This document shows positions 18,430 to 30,096 of a DNA stretch of 64,000 nt, one piece after another. Where the stretch lies: contig BDSI01000057.1 of NCBI GenBank assembly GCA_003117195.1, positions 372,001-436,000 of the forward strand, in the 5' to 3' direction. This stretch comes from Eudorina sp. 2006-703-Eu-15. Taxonomy: Eukaryota > Chlorophyta > Chlorophyceae > Chlamydomonadales > Volvocaceae. Made by a program: the position numbers and the translations under genes. Below the pieces are notes generated by a model. The model made no database searches and was not told where the DNA came from. It saw only the letters and a program-made list of their open reading frames with translations. Each line of letters opens with the position of its first letter. The first letter of the stretch is position 1.

Positions 18430-21400
18430 GTGCGGGCGGGTGCTTGACGCCCCGTGCGGGGTCGGTGGTGGGAAGGAGGTCCGGGGCTGGCGGTGTGGCT
18501 GCGGCGGAGATGTGGGTGCTTGGAAGGGTGCGGGAAGGGTCTGGGCAGAGATGCCGATGCCCTACGCGACGGTGGAGCACGTCTGGGTCAGGGCAGCGCA
18601 GGTTGGAGGATGACTGGGGATGTGGGGCCGGCCGGCGCGCTGGGAACCCATCACAGGCAGCACAGGGTCGGTAGCCCCAGGCGTGGCCCGCTTGTCTGTG
18701 CGTAGGGTCGATGCCTGTAGCTTGTGTGTCTGTCAGTAGAGGGGTATGTGTGTGTGTGTGTGTGTGTGTGGGATGTGCTCCTCAAGTACGACACGAGTAC
18801 GTGGATGGGACTCTGAAGTCGTACATCACCGCTTGCCGCAAGGGCATCGTACACGCCGCGGGTACCGCGCTGCAGCCGAGGCTTCCTGACCTTACCACTA
18901 CCTGACCATTAGCGACAGCGTCGTCGGCAATGCTGACCGCGCCTCAGGGTTCGCAACCCCCGCCAATCTCTTGCCGTATATCACGTTGTCGTACCTTGGT
19001 GATCCGGTGACTTGCTCTGATGGCCGGGGGCACTGCCCGGGGGCAATGTTGCCTTCGACATTCTCAACTCGCGCTCTCGCCTCCAATCGGTGCACATCAA
19101 GACTTAGGAAAGTCCTTCACAAACCGTGCTCTGTCTGGGCGCGAGCAAGCCTGGCATGCCAGCACGTCTGGGTCTTGTGGGGCGGCGGTGGCGGTGCTAG
19201 GGTGGGTGGCAGAGGCGGCTGCAATGGTTACCTCGTAAGTACCTTTGTACGCAGGATGGGAACGCTCGCGCGCGCACTTGCCGCTTTCCCGCTGCCCTCC
19301 CGAGATGTCTGCTCAGCACCGGAAGGTGCGGGAAGTCGCGGGATGGTTGTCCCCCTCGTAGTCGTCCGCCTTGCGCTGGTGCTCTCCGAACAACGAAGCC
19401 TCCGGAAACGAAGCCTAAACCAATAACACCCGCTCAGCGCAGGGGGAGGGGGACTCGGGTGGGCATCGCTCTGCTCCAGGGAGCCACAGGAGCCCGGTTC
19501 GTCCTGATGGATGGCATCGATCCCCAGGACATTCCCCCCGCGGTGGGAAATTGTGGCAGTGTACGCTATTGGGGATGGGTTCGGAATTTGGAGGTGTGGG
19601 GAATCTATCAGGGCTGGGGCGCCGCTGGCAGCGCGTGCGACGCAAACTCGCTGCTATCTGTGTATGTGTGTATGTATGTATGAGTGCGGTACTGCTTACT
19701 AATTGACGCGTTTGGTGTACAACGTGCATTGATTTCAAAGGCAAACCGCAACACCGCAACAGCACCAGCGCCCCGGGGCTTACGGTACTGACGCCGAGAC
19801 GTGGTTCTTGCAGCCCTGCGTGGGCAGCCGCCGATAGCACCGCCCGCCCGGGATGCCTGTCACGTCAGCCGTTGGGCCGTGCTATGCGGGCGGTGTGCTT
19901 GCCCCGGGAGGGGAGGTGGTGGAGCTGCTGGCCTGCTGCTGCTGCTAGGGTTGGTCGATGCGGCGCGTGGGTGGAGTGAACACCTGCGGGTGATGGCGGC
20001 ACGTGGGGCCGCCTGCGGGCTGTCTTGGTGTGCGGGTGCTGAGCCGCCGGACCCGGGGGAACTGGGAACTGGCGCTCGCGCTCGCTCGCGGAAGTCTTCT
20101 TCGAACTAGGCCAATGCATGGTATGGCTGGCTGTGCCGGCGGGTTCTTAGACGTGTGCATGACAACGCTAATGATGTGGGAATGGTGGTGGCGTACAGGG
20201 TTGAGGGGGGAGGGAGGCACCCACACATGTCGATGTTGTACAAGGGATGTTTCGTTGCGACGCCACCCGGGGACGCGAGCTTGTCTGGTCATGTACGGCA
20301 GCACATCTTGGTGGCCCCGGATGAGTGACCCTGTGGTAGGGCTGACGCAATGCCGCTAAGCTTAGGGAAGGTGGCGACACACCACCGCGGGGGAAGAGGG
20401 CCGCGGGGTACGGTACCTGCGGAGTGCGGACAAACCACCCAGTTGTTTTTGAACATTTACGATTTGAAACGCATGGGCCCGGCCTGGATGCAGCGACGGC
20501 CAGCCACCCGTTATGGAGCTGAGGGTGGTGACAGCGCGACGGCGTGCCCCCTGACCCCACGCCTGCAGGGTCACATCATGACGCGGCGGGATGTCGGGCT
20601 GGGATTCGTTGTTATTGATGTTACAGACTTAAGAGGACCCCGCGGGTCATCAACAGCCTCCTCACCATACACTGCAGAAACGAAACTGCGCCACCGTGGC
20701 GCACCGGACAGGCGCCACAGATGCACCGGAACACACCCCGCACCCTGCCATACGAGAACTCTTGGCGGGGTTCCGGGGCCGGTTAGCTTCCGGACGTGGG
20801 GGGGGGGTAGGGTCGCGGAGTCCTTGTGGGGGGTGTGGGGTCTCACGCCGCGGGCCCGCGAGTCTGGTGCCCTCCGGCGCTACTGGGTTTTGGCTCGCTG
20901 TTGCAGCAGAATCATTGTTCCAGAACGAGATTGTAAGGGGTGCGACAATAAGGCTTCGGCAGCGCCCGCCGTCGTGGTGCTTTGCGGCATTACTAAGCTT
21001 TCCATACGGGAAACGTTTATCAGCCGTCGTGCGTGTTTCTCCAGGCCCGGTACATGTCTAAGGCTCGTCACGACCGATGGAGCCGCTGTTGCCCGCTGTT
21101 GGCAGATCGAGGCGAGCGCAGCCAACTGACGCATGTTATAAAGCGCACATGAGATTCCCACGGGTTGGCCTGCCAGCTGATGGCGACCAGGAACACTCTG
21201 TCACGTTGATTCTGGTAATCATGTGTGTGTGTGTCGCAGGAATCCACAACGTTTGACATCATCCACACGCGCTGATTCTAACCCACTCATGGTCCCCAGG
21301 TGCTTGAACGCAAATGCTCGTTGCCCCGTGCCAGATTAATTTAGTGTGGGGGGTCCGCGTCCTGCCTCTTGCCCTTCTGTCAGGCCGTATGACTGCTCTC

Positions 21401-22482
21401 CGTCGCTATTACCGGTGCCTGAAATCTGACCCCCGTGGGTACCCTCAGTCCGTCCTGTCCGTCGTATCATCTCCCTAACCGACGACTGTTTGTTGTCGCT
21501 TGGGAACAGCCATCGTGCGCGATACAGTCCTTCATCGTTTTCCCAGCAAATCGAGACTTGGCGCTTGTATTGTCAAGCGTGATCAAATGACGGTTGCTGA
21601 ATGGCAGTTGTCAATGGTGCCGAGCGTCGGTTGTTCCGTCCGAGCGTTCCGTGCGGCAGACGTCATCTGGGTGGTCCATCCAGTTGGAAACGCCCGACGT
21701 GAGAGTTCTGAGGTCATGCGTGTGCAGCCCAGGCCGCGTTTGGAGGTGACGCCCGCGTGTTTTCCTGTGTGTGGGAATGCCCGTGCCAAAGTCGCCAGTG
21801 CTAGATCCCGGGCCACGCCTTGTGCTTAGCCTTTCAACAGGCGACGTCGAGTTACCGGTGCTGTTTTGGGCTGGAGAGGAAAGACACCCGAAGCAACCAG
21901 CCCGGCTGTGAACAGACAGTACTCAGGAAGTCGCAAATGGGGATGCAGCTGTAGCTGATGGCGAGGTGTGGGCGAACTTCACGTGGGCCGGAGCAGCCTG
22001 CTGAGCTGCAGTTCCGGAACCCCTCACAATGGGGCCGCCGGTGGATGACTCCGCTGCCACTGGCTGCGTAACGAGTCCGGGAAGACCACCGCCAGCCACC
22101 AGCCACCAGCGGAACTTTGCTCCGACCGCCGTGTTCCATGTGGGCATATGATCTCACTCCCTGTTCACCGAGCACCGAGTAACCAACCTAAACAACGATA
22201 CATAACTGACATAACCGACATATTCCTTCACCATGAAACCGACGCCGATACCGGCCCCACGGTCTTCGTGCGCTGCAGCCTGAGCCGCTGCAGTCCCCCA
22301 GCAAGAGGAAGAACCTCCCTGCCCTCCCCGCAACCCTCCCTCCCGACCAGCACGCATGCCCAGCCGCCGCTTCCCCCGCATCCAACCGCTCCGACCGCCC
22401 GTACAAACACCAGCACAACTCTCCCCGCCAGAGATCCCCTGCGACCTCCCCGCACCGCAGTACCTGGGCCCCCTGGAGTCAA
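18430..22482. other. About 4 kb without a supported gene
   Basis: This holds a (GT)n tract at 18747-18772, many unrelated short open frames and GC-rich low-complexity DNA. The longest frame (20350-21129 plus) shows no motif, no splice-consistent boundaries and a composition like its shadows. The right end must include the 3' flank of the IPI1-type gene. Confidence 0.4.
18747..18772. repeat. (GT)n microsatellite
   Basis: Uninterrupted TG dinucleotides on the plus strand, ending in GGG. Confidence 0.9.
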
Positions 22483-25400
22483 CTAAGCTGCGATCGCCTT
22501 GCTGCCGTACAAATCCGCAACCATCTGTGTGAGCCGCTGGCTCTCCAGCTCGCAGCTGGCGGTGGGGTCGGCCCCGCCCGCCGGCAGTCCCCTCACCGCC
22601 CCACTCAGCTCCTGCACCGCCGCCCCCAGGGCCTGCCGTTCCGCGGCCGAGCCCACCACCACCGACCGCACCGGCGGCAACTTGACCACCGCCTGTGCCA
22701 GCTGCAGCGCCGCCAGGGCCGCGGTGTGGAGGGGGATGTGCCCCACGGCGTGAGCACAGCCCCCTCCCGCGACCCCCGCCACAGCCGTCGCCGCCGGCGT
22801 CGCTTCCCGCAGCAGCGCCGCCACATGCCGTACCACCGCCGTCGCCATGTCCGGCCGCTCCGTCAGGAGCTGCACAACAGGACCAAACGTCGACCTGTAC
22901 GGCAGCGCCTCCGCAACCGCCGCCGCTGAGCCCTGCTCTGCCGCCGCCGCCGCCGCGGCAGCAGCGCCGGCCTCCACTCCGCACAGCGCCGCCGCCGCCG
23001 GCAGCGCCGCCGCCATCGCCTCCGGCAGCCGCTGAAGGCCGTCGCCGCCGGCGGCCTCCGCCAGCGCCGCGGCGCACAACCTCACCAGGCTGTAGCGCTG
23101 CATCCTGGCGCCCCGGGCACCCGCCGTCGCCACATCTGTCAGCGGCAGCATCGCGAGCGGCGCCGCCAGTACGAGCAGCAGCGGCGCCGCGCCGCCCAGG
23201 CGGCCCAGGCCCATCACCGCCGCGTCCGCGAGCGCCCTCTGACGGCTCCAGGGCGGGGTCAGGTCCGCGCCCTGGGGCGACAGCACCCTCGCGCCGTGCT
23301 GGGGTCCGAACAGCAGGGTGAGCAGCCAGCTGGCGGCCAGGGCGGGGTCGGGAGCGTCGCGCAGCCGGGCCAGGGCCACGTCCAGGAGGCGGAGGGCCAG
23401 GGCGCCTGGCAGCAGAGCGGAGGAGAGGGTGGCTGCCAGGGCCTTGAGCAGGGCGCCGCCCAGGGGGCCTGCAGGGGGTCCGGAGGAGGGGTTAGCGGGG
23501 GCGGGAGATGGGGCGGCATGACAAGGGTGGTGGTGATGGTGGTGGTGGTGGTGGGGTGGGGTGGGGTGGGGTGGGGGGGTAGAACAGCGAGGTGACTGGT
23601 GAAGAGGTGACTCAGGGGGTTTGGGGAGCCCCACCTGCATACGTGACCCCGGCCCCCGGATGGGGGAAAGGCGGACCAGAGAGCTGACAGTTGCGGAGGG
23701 TGGATGGCCGCCCCAAGGAGAGCAGCACAGCGAGCCCCCCTTTGGGCTGCCCCACCCACCCCTGCGCCATCAAACTGACCCGCCCAGCCAGCCAGCCAGC
23801 CAGGCGCCCACTACCCACCCGTGTGGTAGACGAGGTCCACCGCCAGGCCCGCCACCGCGTCGGGCAGCTTGGCCACCGGCCCGGGCAGCAGCACCATCAC
23901 CTCCTCCTCCTCCCCTCGCTCCTCCTCAGCCCCCGGCGGCCCCCTCTGCGGCGCTCCCTTCGGCGCCGCTGCCGCCTTGGCCGCCGCCGCGGCGGCCTTG
24001 GCGGCCTTGGGCGGCATCTGTACGGCGAACAGCGGCCCCAGCTGCGGCTGCAACGTGGAGCCCAGGAACTCGCACATGGAAGAGCCTGCACCGCGGGTGC
24101 CCAGTGACCAGCGGCAAGATACGGTGGTCTCATGACATGACATGACATGGCTCAACGACGGACGAAATCGGTGGAACGCGACCATAACCGCGTTTGCGGG
24201 GGTGTGGGGCAGGAAGGCACTGTTGTCCGGCGCCCGGTGACGCGCGGGTGCCGGACCGGTGCCTAGTCCAGGTCGCCCGAACAACGTCACGCGCCGCCTC
24301 TTGTTTCGCTGGCATGGCATTGACCCCCATGCGTGTCAGATGTGCTTGGTTACCGTATATACGACTTTGGAGGGTTTGGCTGTGACGGATGGGTCCCCAG
24401 GGTGCGGCTGTAACATGATGATTCGATTGAATGTAATTGATGATGTTGTTAAAGGTCCCCATGGATATCCCGGGTGGGGCACAAGACGCCGACCGGCCCA
24501 CCCGCCCAGCCAGCCAGCCTTTTCCCCTTTGTCAATAAAGACAGCGAAGTCCAGCCAGCCATTTCCCCACCACCCCCGCCCAGCCATCCCCCAGCAGCCA
24601 CCCGCCCACCCACCCGGGGCCGCGAAGCGCGCCGCATCCATGATGAGCGTCAGGGCCGCCGCCGACACGTCGGGGCCGCTCCCCCCCGCCTCCCACAGCA
24701 GCTTGGGCAGGGGCTCCAACCAGCTGGACACCACCCCGTCCGCCAGGAAGAGCCGGCCTGCGGGCCGCGCCGGGAGCCAGGCCGCAGGGAGGGGGTTAAA
24801 TTGAAAAAAAATAAATAAACCCGTAGAACGAACCCGGGCACACCCAGCATAATGCAGTATACTTACGGGGTGCGGTACCTGCAGAGCAAACGAAAAGATA
24901 GAGACTGCGCGCGGGCGCGGGGCGGCGCGGCCGCGCTGCCGCAGTGCCACAACAAGCAAACTGCGAACCCAACCCAACCCGGAAAGGACAGATACGTTAC
25001 CGACCTGTGGTGGCAGACGGAGTAGCCGCGCCGCGAGCGATGTCCAGGGCCATGGCGAGGGAGGGGAGCGGGAGGGGAGCGGGAGGAGGTAGAAGGGAGG
25101 GAGTTAGGGAGGGAGGGAGTGGGAGGAGGTAGAAGGGAGGGAGTTAGGGAGGGAGTGGGGGGGGAGAGCGGGAGGGCGGTCCAGAAATCTGAGTCAGCGA
25201 TCTGGAGGTGCGGACAGCAGCTCGGTGTACGGGACTGCGGGACTACGGGTCAACCTAGAACCTACCCACGGGACTGATGGCAACGATGTCAACCATCGTT
25301 CACTGACAGGGGGCCATCCGTGCTGTGACTGGCAGTCCAGATAATTATTGACCGCGGCATCAGGGCACCATTCATGAAGCCATTCATCAGATGAATTCAT

Positions 25401-28400
25401 CAGGGGTCTGCATCCTCCTCACGTAGCCCTCCAGGGGGGGAGCGCACCCTTCCCACCGCCGACCCACATCGCCCCCACCGCCCTCACCGTCCACAGCGGC
25501 CCGCAGCAGTGAGTGCTGCATCCTCACACAGGCCAACCGCGACCCCGACCGAGGCGGCTGGCGGGCCGCGAACTGCCCCACCGCCGCCATCAGCCGCGCC
25601 GCCGCCGTATCGTCCAGGTGCTGCAGCGCCGCCGCCACCGCCGCGAGCACCGTATCCGCCACCGCCGCCGTCAGGCCGCCCTGCGCCGCCGCCGCCGCGC
25701 CGCTGGCATCCGACAGCTTACCCGCCGCGGGCGGCAGCAGCTGACCCTGCTCCAGCGCCCCCACATAATACGACACGAGGGATGACGCCCAGGGCAGCGA
25801 TGGCACCGCCGCCGCCTCTGGCGCACCGCCGCCGCCGGCCGCCGCCGCCGCCGTCCGCGTCTGCGACGCCAGCAGCGGCAGGAACCTGCCCAACAGCTCC
25901 GCACTTTGAAGGTTGAGCCGCACCAGCGCCTCCACCACCGCCGGCGGCGGCTTCACCGGCGGCAGTACGGCAGGGAAGTGGGCCGCCACGCGACGCGCCG
26001 CCACGTCATGGAGCTGCTGCGCCAGCGCCAACCGCTGCTCCGCCAACTGGGGCGGCGGCGGCGGGCCGCTGCCTTGCTGCTGCTGCTGCTGCTCCCATCG
26101 CCCGTCCAGAGTAACCCCCGCGGTGGCTTCACTCGAGGAAGCCTGCTGCTGCTGCTCCTGACGCGGCAGTAGCAGCCGCTCAATCAGGCAGTTGCAGGCT
26201 GTAGCAATCATCGCCAGCGCGTTCACTTGCTCCAGTTCCGGGGCGGTGGCCAGCAGCGCGGGATCGCACTCCAGCCAGCAGTCCAGCAGGAGGGACACCA
26301 GACGGAGGGCGCTGGCGCGGGCGTCGGAGGCGGCGGCCAGCGCCGCCGCCATGGCGGAGGAGGTGCCGAGGACGTTCGCCGCCGCGGAGCCGGAGGGCGC
26401 GGATAGGTCCATCCCGGCGGCGGTCGCGGCCGTCGGCGCCGTCACCGCCGCCAGCGCCGCCGCCGCGGCGGCGACGCCCTTGCCGGCGGCGGCGCTGGCG
26501 GCGGTCTCCGTCATACTGATGCTGCCGCGGCCCTTCTTGTGCCGGTTCTTGTCGGCGGAGAGCACCTCGGCGGCGGCGGCGGCGCCTGCTTTGCCGCGTT
26601 GCTTGCGGCCTGCGCGGGAGACCGCGGCGGCCGCACGGAACAGCTCGTCCAACTGTCGTAGAAGCACGCCCGCCGACCTTGGCGGCCGCCGCAGGCGGTC
26701 CACCCCCAGCGGCGCGCCGGGTCGCGCCGCCAGCGACACCGCCGCCGCCGCTGCCACCGCCTTCATTTGCTGCCGCACACTGCTGGGGCCCGGACCCGCC
26801 GCCGCCGCCGCGGCGGCGGCGGCTCCGTCCCCGCCCCGCTCTTCCGCGCCCATTTCCGTGTCGGTGCCGGCCGGCTCGGCCGGCGCGCGGGGGCCGCCCC
26901 CTGCGGCGGACCCCCCTTGGGGGAAGGCGCGGCGCAGGAAGGCTGTGAGGGCGGTTAGCAGCTTGGTGAGAGCCGTCAGGGACTGCGACCGGATGCTGCG
27001 CCCCCGGTGCGCTGCGGAGAAGAGGTCGCAGAAGTGGGCCAGGCAGGGCGCCAGGAAGCCCTCCGCCACCAGCCGGGGTACGTGCTCCATCTACACGGGG
27101 ATGGGACATGGGAGGGGCCCGGCAGTGAGGGTGAGGTGGTGGCGGTGGCCGTGGCTGCGGGAGGCCATGGGTAGTTGCGGTGGTTGATGATGGTGGTTGC
27201 GGTGGTTGCCGTGAGGTCCATGGATTGAACTGATGAAGAGGTCCAGCGGTAGATGTGGGTGCGTAACGGGAACCCTTAAGGGGAGCCCCCGCCGTAAACC
27301 GTGTGACGATCGGCAGGCAGGGCTTTAGGGTTGTGCGTTACGCCATGGGCAGGGAGGTGCCCAACGTCTGCCCGTATTCGTAGATTATGGACCCGTTAAG
27401 TCGAGTCTAGTGTGCAACGGTGACGGTGTATGTGTCGCGGCTGGGGGAGGGCGTGCAGCTGGCGGGGGTTGGAGGCCGCGGGTGGGGCCGTTGGAGGCCG
27501 CGGGTGGGGCCGTTGGAGGCCGCGGGTGAGGCCGTTGGAGGGTGAGGCCGTTGGAGGCCGCGGGGGAAGCCAAGGTGAGAGCCAGGGTAACCCCACGACC
27601 CCGCAGGGGGGCATAATGCATGTATGGGGGGCCGCCCAGAGGTGGCGGCGGTGTAGCTCCCCGCGATAGCCCACATACATGTGGACCCCAGCCACCCACC
27701 AGCACGTCCAGGAACAGCAAGGCGTCCGTCCTGACGTCCAGGCTCAGGTGCGTCATCGCCCTGTGGGTGTGGGTGTTGTGGGGTGGGGGTTGGGGGTGGG
27801 GGAGGTTCACCAAACGGAGGGTCGGTGTTGGGAGACTGTGTGGGGCAGTCCGGGATGGGGTCAGTCCAGGCGGCTGTCGGTGTCGGCTGTCGATATCGGT
27901 GTCCATGATAAAGACGGGAGGCGACGCCCCCGCTTCAGACTCTGGGGGTGTTGGTGTGTAGCCTGCCGTACCGTACCATGCCGTACCGTGAATCTGTGTG
28001 TGCGGGGCCCACCCACCCGGGGGTACACAACGGCCCACAGGGCCCGAGGGACGGGGCGGGGCGGGGGCCCCTGGACCCTGCGATGGCCCGTGGGAGCGCT
28101 CCTCTTCGCAGCACCCTCGTAAGCACCCTGGCTTCATCCACCCACGCACCCAGCCACCCGCAGGCACACCCACATACCCATGCGCACCCACCCGCACCCG
28201 CACCCACCCACCCACCCACCCACCCACCCACCCGCCCACCCACCCACCCGCACACCCACCCACCCGCACACCCACCCACCCACCCACCCACCCACCCACC
28301 CACCCACCCACCCACCCACCCACCCACCCACCCACCCACCCACCCACCCACCCACCCGCACACATGCGCCATCACGACGGGCAGGAAGGGCCGCAGTGCA

Positions 28401-29288
28401 TCCGGGCCCAGCAGCGGCAGCACCCGGGTGTTGAGCAGCTCCCGCAGCGCGGACCGTACGGCGCTGTCGCCGTCCACGATCCGCTCCGCCAGGGTGGCCA
28501 GCACCTGGGCGGGTGTGTAGGGGTGGCGGGGTGTGTGTTGGGAGGTTGCGATGGGCTAGGGTGGGAGCAGGCCTTCAGGCCCCAGCCGGGGGGCTGCGTT
28601 TCCATTTCACTCGGTGTGAGGGTCTGGTTGCAGCCACAGGACCGCGTGAAGTAGCTGCGGCGACAACGCTTTGGCTTTCTTTTCCAAGTTTGGAGAAGAC
28701 AGGCAGGCCGGCGTCGGCGATGCCGTTTCTCTAGCACAGGCGGGAGACATCGGATGCGCAGGGGAACAAGTTAAGCGCAGCTCACGATGTGGGTTCGATG
28801 GCAGGGGCAGTGACGTGGCACATGACTGAGACCTGCGGGTGGAGTGGTCCGGAAGGGGCAGGAGAGCCGGGAGGGAGCCTTGCGCACCTGCGCCGCGTGC
28901 AGGTGCAGCTGCTCCGGATGCCTGCCGAACAGGTCAGCCAAGCCGACGAGAGAGTGCTTCCTTGCTTTGTCGTTGTGGTGTGATGTTTGGTTCAACAATT
29001 CCTGCGGCGCGGAGGGTCCACCAGGAGTTTTACCGCCGCCAGCTTGCCGTAAAACAGCTTTCCTTGAGATGGCGAGCAATGTACCTTTAATGTAAGGTTT
29101 TGATAATTGACAGCAATGTTGCTCCTGTCCTCCTTAACGGCTTGGTTCGGCAGGTTGATGCTGCGCGACTTGAAGTCGGTGTCTGTTTCATTCCGCGCTT
29201 TCGGCAACTTCTTTCCAACTTTATGCTTGACTCTCTTAAAGTCTACTCCGACGCCAGGGTTGCGCGTCTTCTTTTGGGGCTTACCCAT
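22483..29288 (-). CDS. IPI1: IPI1/TEX10-type Rix1-complex protein (pre-60S ribosome assembly)
   Basis: Eight exons join in phase into 1175 aa: 29085-29288, 28888-29001, 28356-28504, 27700-27760, 25488-27090, 24614-24757, 23819-24085 and 22483-23468. The N-terminal 200 residues match the IPI1/TEX10 family: Lys-rich start with KVGKKLPKARNETDT, then ARKHSLVGLADLFGRHPEQL, DSAVRSALRELL, LRPFLPVVMAH, AMTHLSLDVRTDALLFLDVL, forming HEAT/ARM-like helical pairs. The family works with IPI3 and RIX1/PELP1 in the nucleolus and nucleoplasm on ITS2 removal and release of pre-60S particles. The rest is helical and very Ala-rich, with large low-complexity inserts (26480-26900), longer than animal TEX10 (about 930 aa). 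Start ATG 29286-29288 follows in-frame upstream sequence without family similarity. It is divergent from the PLB-like gene. Confidence 0.85.
24527..24549 (-). repeat. Dispersed intronic motif, family I (copy in IPI1 intron 6)
   Basis: Minus-strand CTTCGCTGTCTTTATTGACA followed by AAGGGG. Related copies occur at 34561-34587, 35877-35902 and 45034-45056, always in the sense direction of the host gene and inside an intron. Confidence 0.55.
24827..24847 (-). repeat. Dispersed intronic motif, family II (copy in IPI1 intron 5)
   Basis: Shares CGAACCCGGGCACACCCAG exactly with 47070-47088 in an HGD intron. On the sense strand of both genes it reads as a GGGTTCG core followed by a T-rich stretch. Confidence 0.55.
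25059..25170. repeat. Purine-rich minisatellite in IPI1 intron 5
   Basis: Two near-identical copies of a roughly 48-base GA-rich unit (GGAGGTAGAAGGGAGGGAG core) plus shorter G/A repeats. Confidence 0.8.
27468..27566. repeat. 22-base minisatellite in IPI1 intron 4
   Basis: About four tandem units built on TTGGAGGCCGCGGGTGGGGC, with some units shortened. Confidence 0.8.
28187..28357. repeat. (CCCA)n microsatellite abutting the IPI1 exon 3 donor
   Basis: About 170 bases of CCCA units with a few CCCG variants. On the gene's strand this is (GGGT)n, and its first unit provides the GTGGGT donor of intron 3. Confidence 0.9.
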
Positions 29289-30096
29289 ATTGGGCAACCC
29301 AATAGAAATATAAATCCTGGGTAGTATCCAGATGAGCAGTGCAAGATTACTTCCTATGTAGTGGCGCCTTCCCAATTTCGCAAAGTGGACATCATCACAT
29401 CGCTTGCCGTCTGTGACGGCCATCGACCGTTTACAACCTCGCAACCAACCAGCAGGGCCGACCGACAGTCCGACAACTCCGACACTGCTGACGGCAAGAG
29501 GACATCGGCTGCTTCAAAAGGCACATCCATGCTCTTGTATACCGATATGTGGTGATTGACTGCATACATCCGGCGGCAAAATTCGCCGTCAGAAGGTGCT
29601 TGGGCGGAAACCAAGCATTGATTACCATCATGCTGCTGGCAGAGCGTCACTATGTCTTATCACGTCAGCCGCATGAGTGGATGTTACGATGCAGCGTGGA
29701 GACGACCGCCATGCAGGGTGCGAACGTTTCGATGTGCGTTAGAAATGCACAATATGCATCATTTAAAACATTTGACCTATAAACAACACCTTCACGTTAC
29801 AGAAATCAGGAAATGCTACCCAATGGAAGGCCTCGTTTCGGGGTTTTCACATGCTGTGAAATCATTATTAGAGTTCCCGCGACACATGCATAGAAGAAAC
29901 TGATTGACAAGGCGACTAACAATGCGTTCGCCCTCTGCACCGTCAGCGGTTAACACAGGATGTCACCGCATCCAACGTGTAGTACCTAATGAAAGGTATA
30001 TAGCCCGCCTACGACAATAACACATATATATTTAGAGAATACCATTTAGGGCAGCGGACACACACACGAATAAGGTGTATAGATAAACACGTCGAA
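29289..30096. promoter_or_regulatory. Divergent promoter region between IPI1 and the PLB-like gene
   Basis: 808 bases separate the two start codons, which point away from each other, so both promoters and 5' leaders lie here. The DNA is AT-richer than its surroundings, especially 29750-30080. No protein gene is supported within it and no single TATA box stands out. Confidence 0.5.

Noticed and set aside
20350..21129. Plus-strand frame of 259 codons
   Set aside because: No homology, no motif, no splice-consistent edges, and composition no different from random GC-rich DNA.
22154..23077. Minus-strand Gly/Arg-rich frame of 307 codons overlapping the last IPI1 exon
   Set aside because: Alternative frame of the IPI1 exon; the family-consistent frame ends at 22483 and joins the upstream exons in phase.
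24600..24857. tRNA gene suggested by the GGGTTCG core
   Set aside because: No acceptor stem, D-arm or anticodon arm could be folded around it; kept only as a possible SINE remnant.
28187..28357. Regular short repeats resembling a CRISPR-like array
   Set aside because: Four-base units without spacers in an intron of a eukaryotic gene.
27935..28504. Trp-Val-Gly-Gly repeat 'protein' across the CCCA tract
   Set aside because: Direct translation of a simple repeat inside an IPI1 intron; only the part above 28356 is exon.
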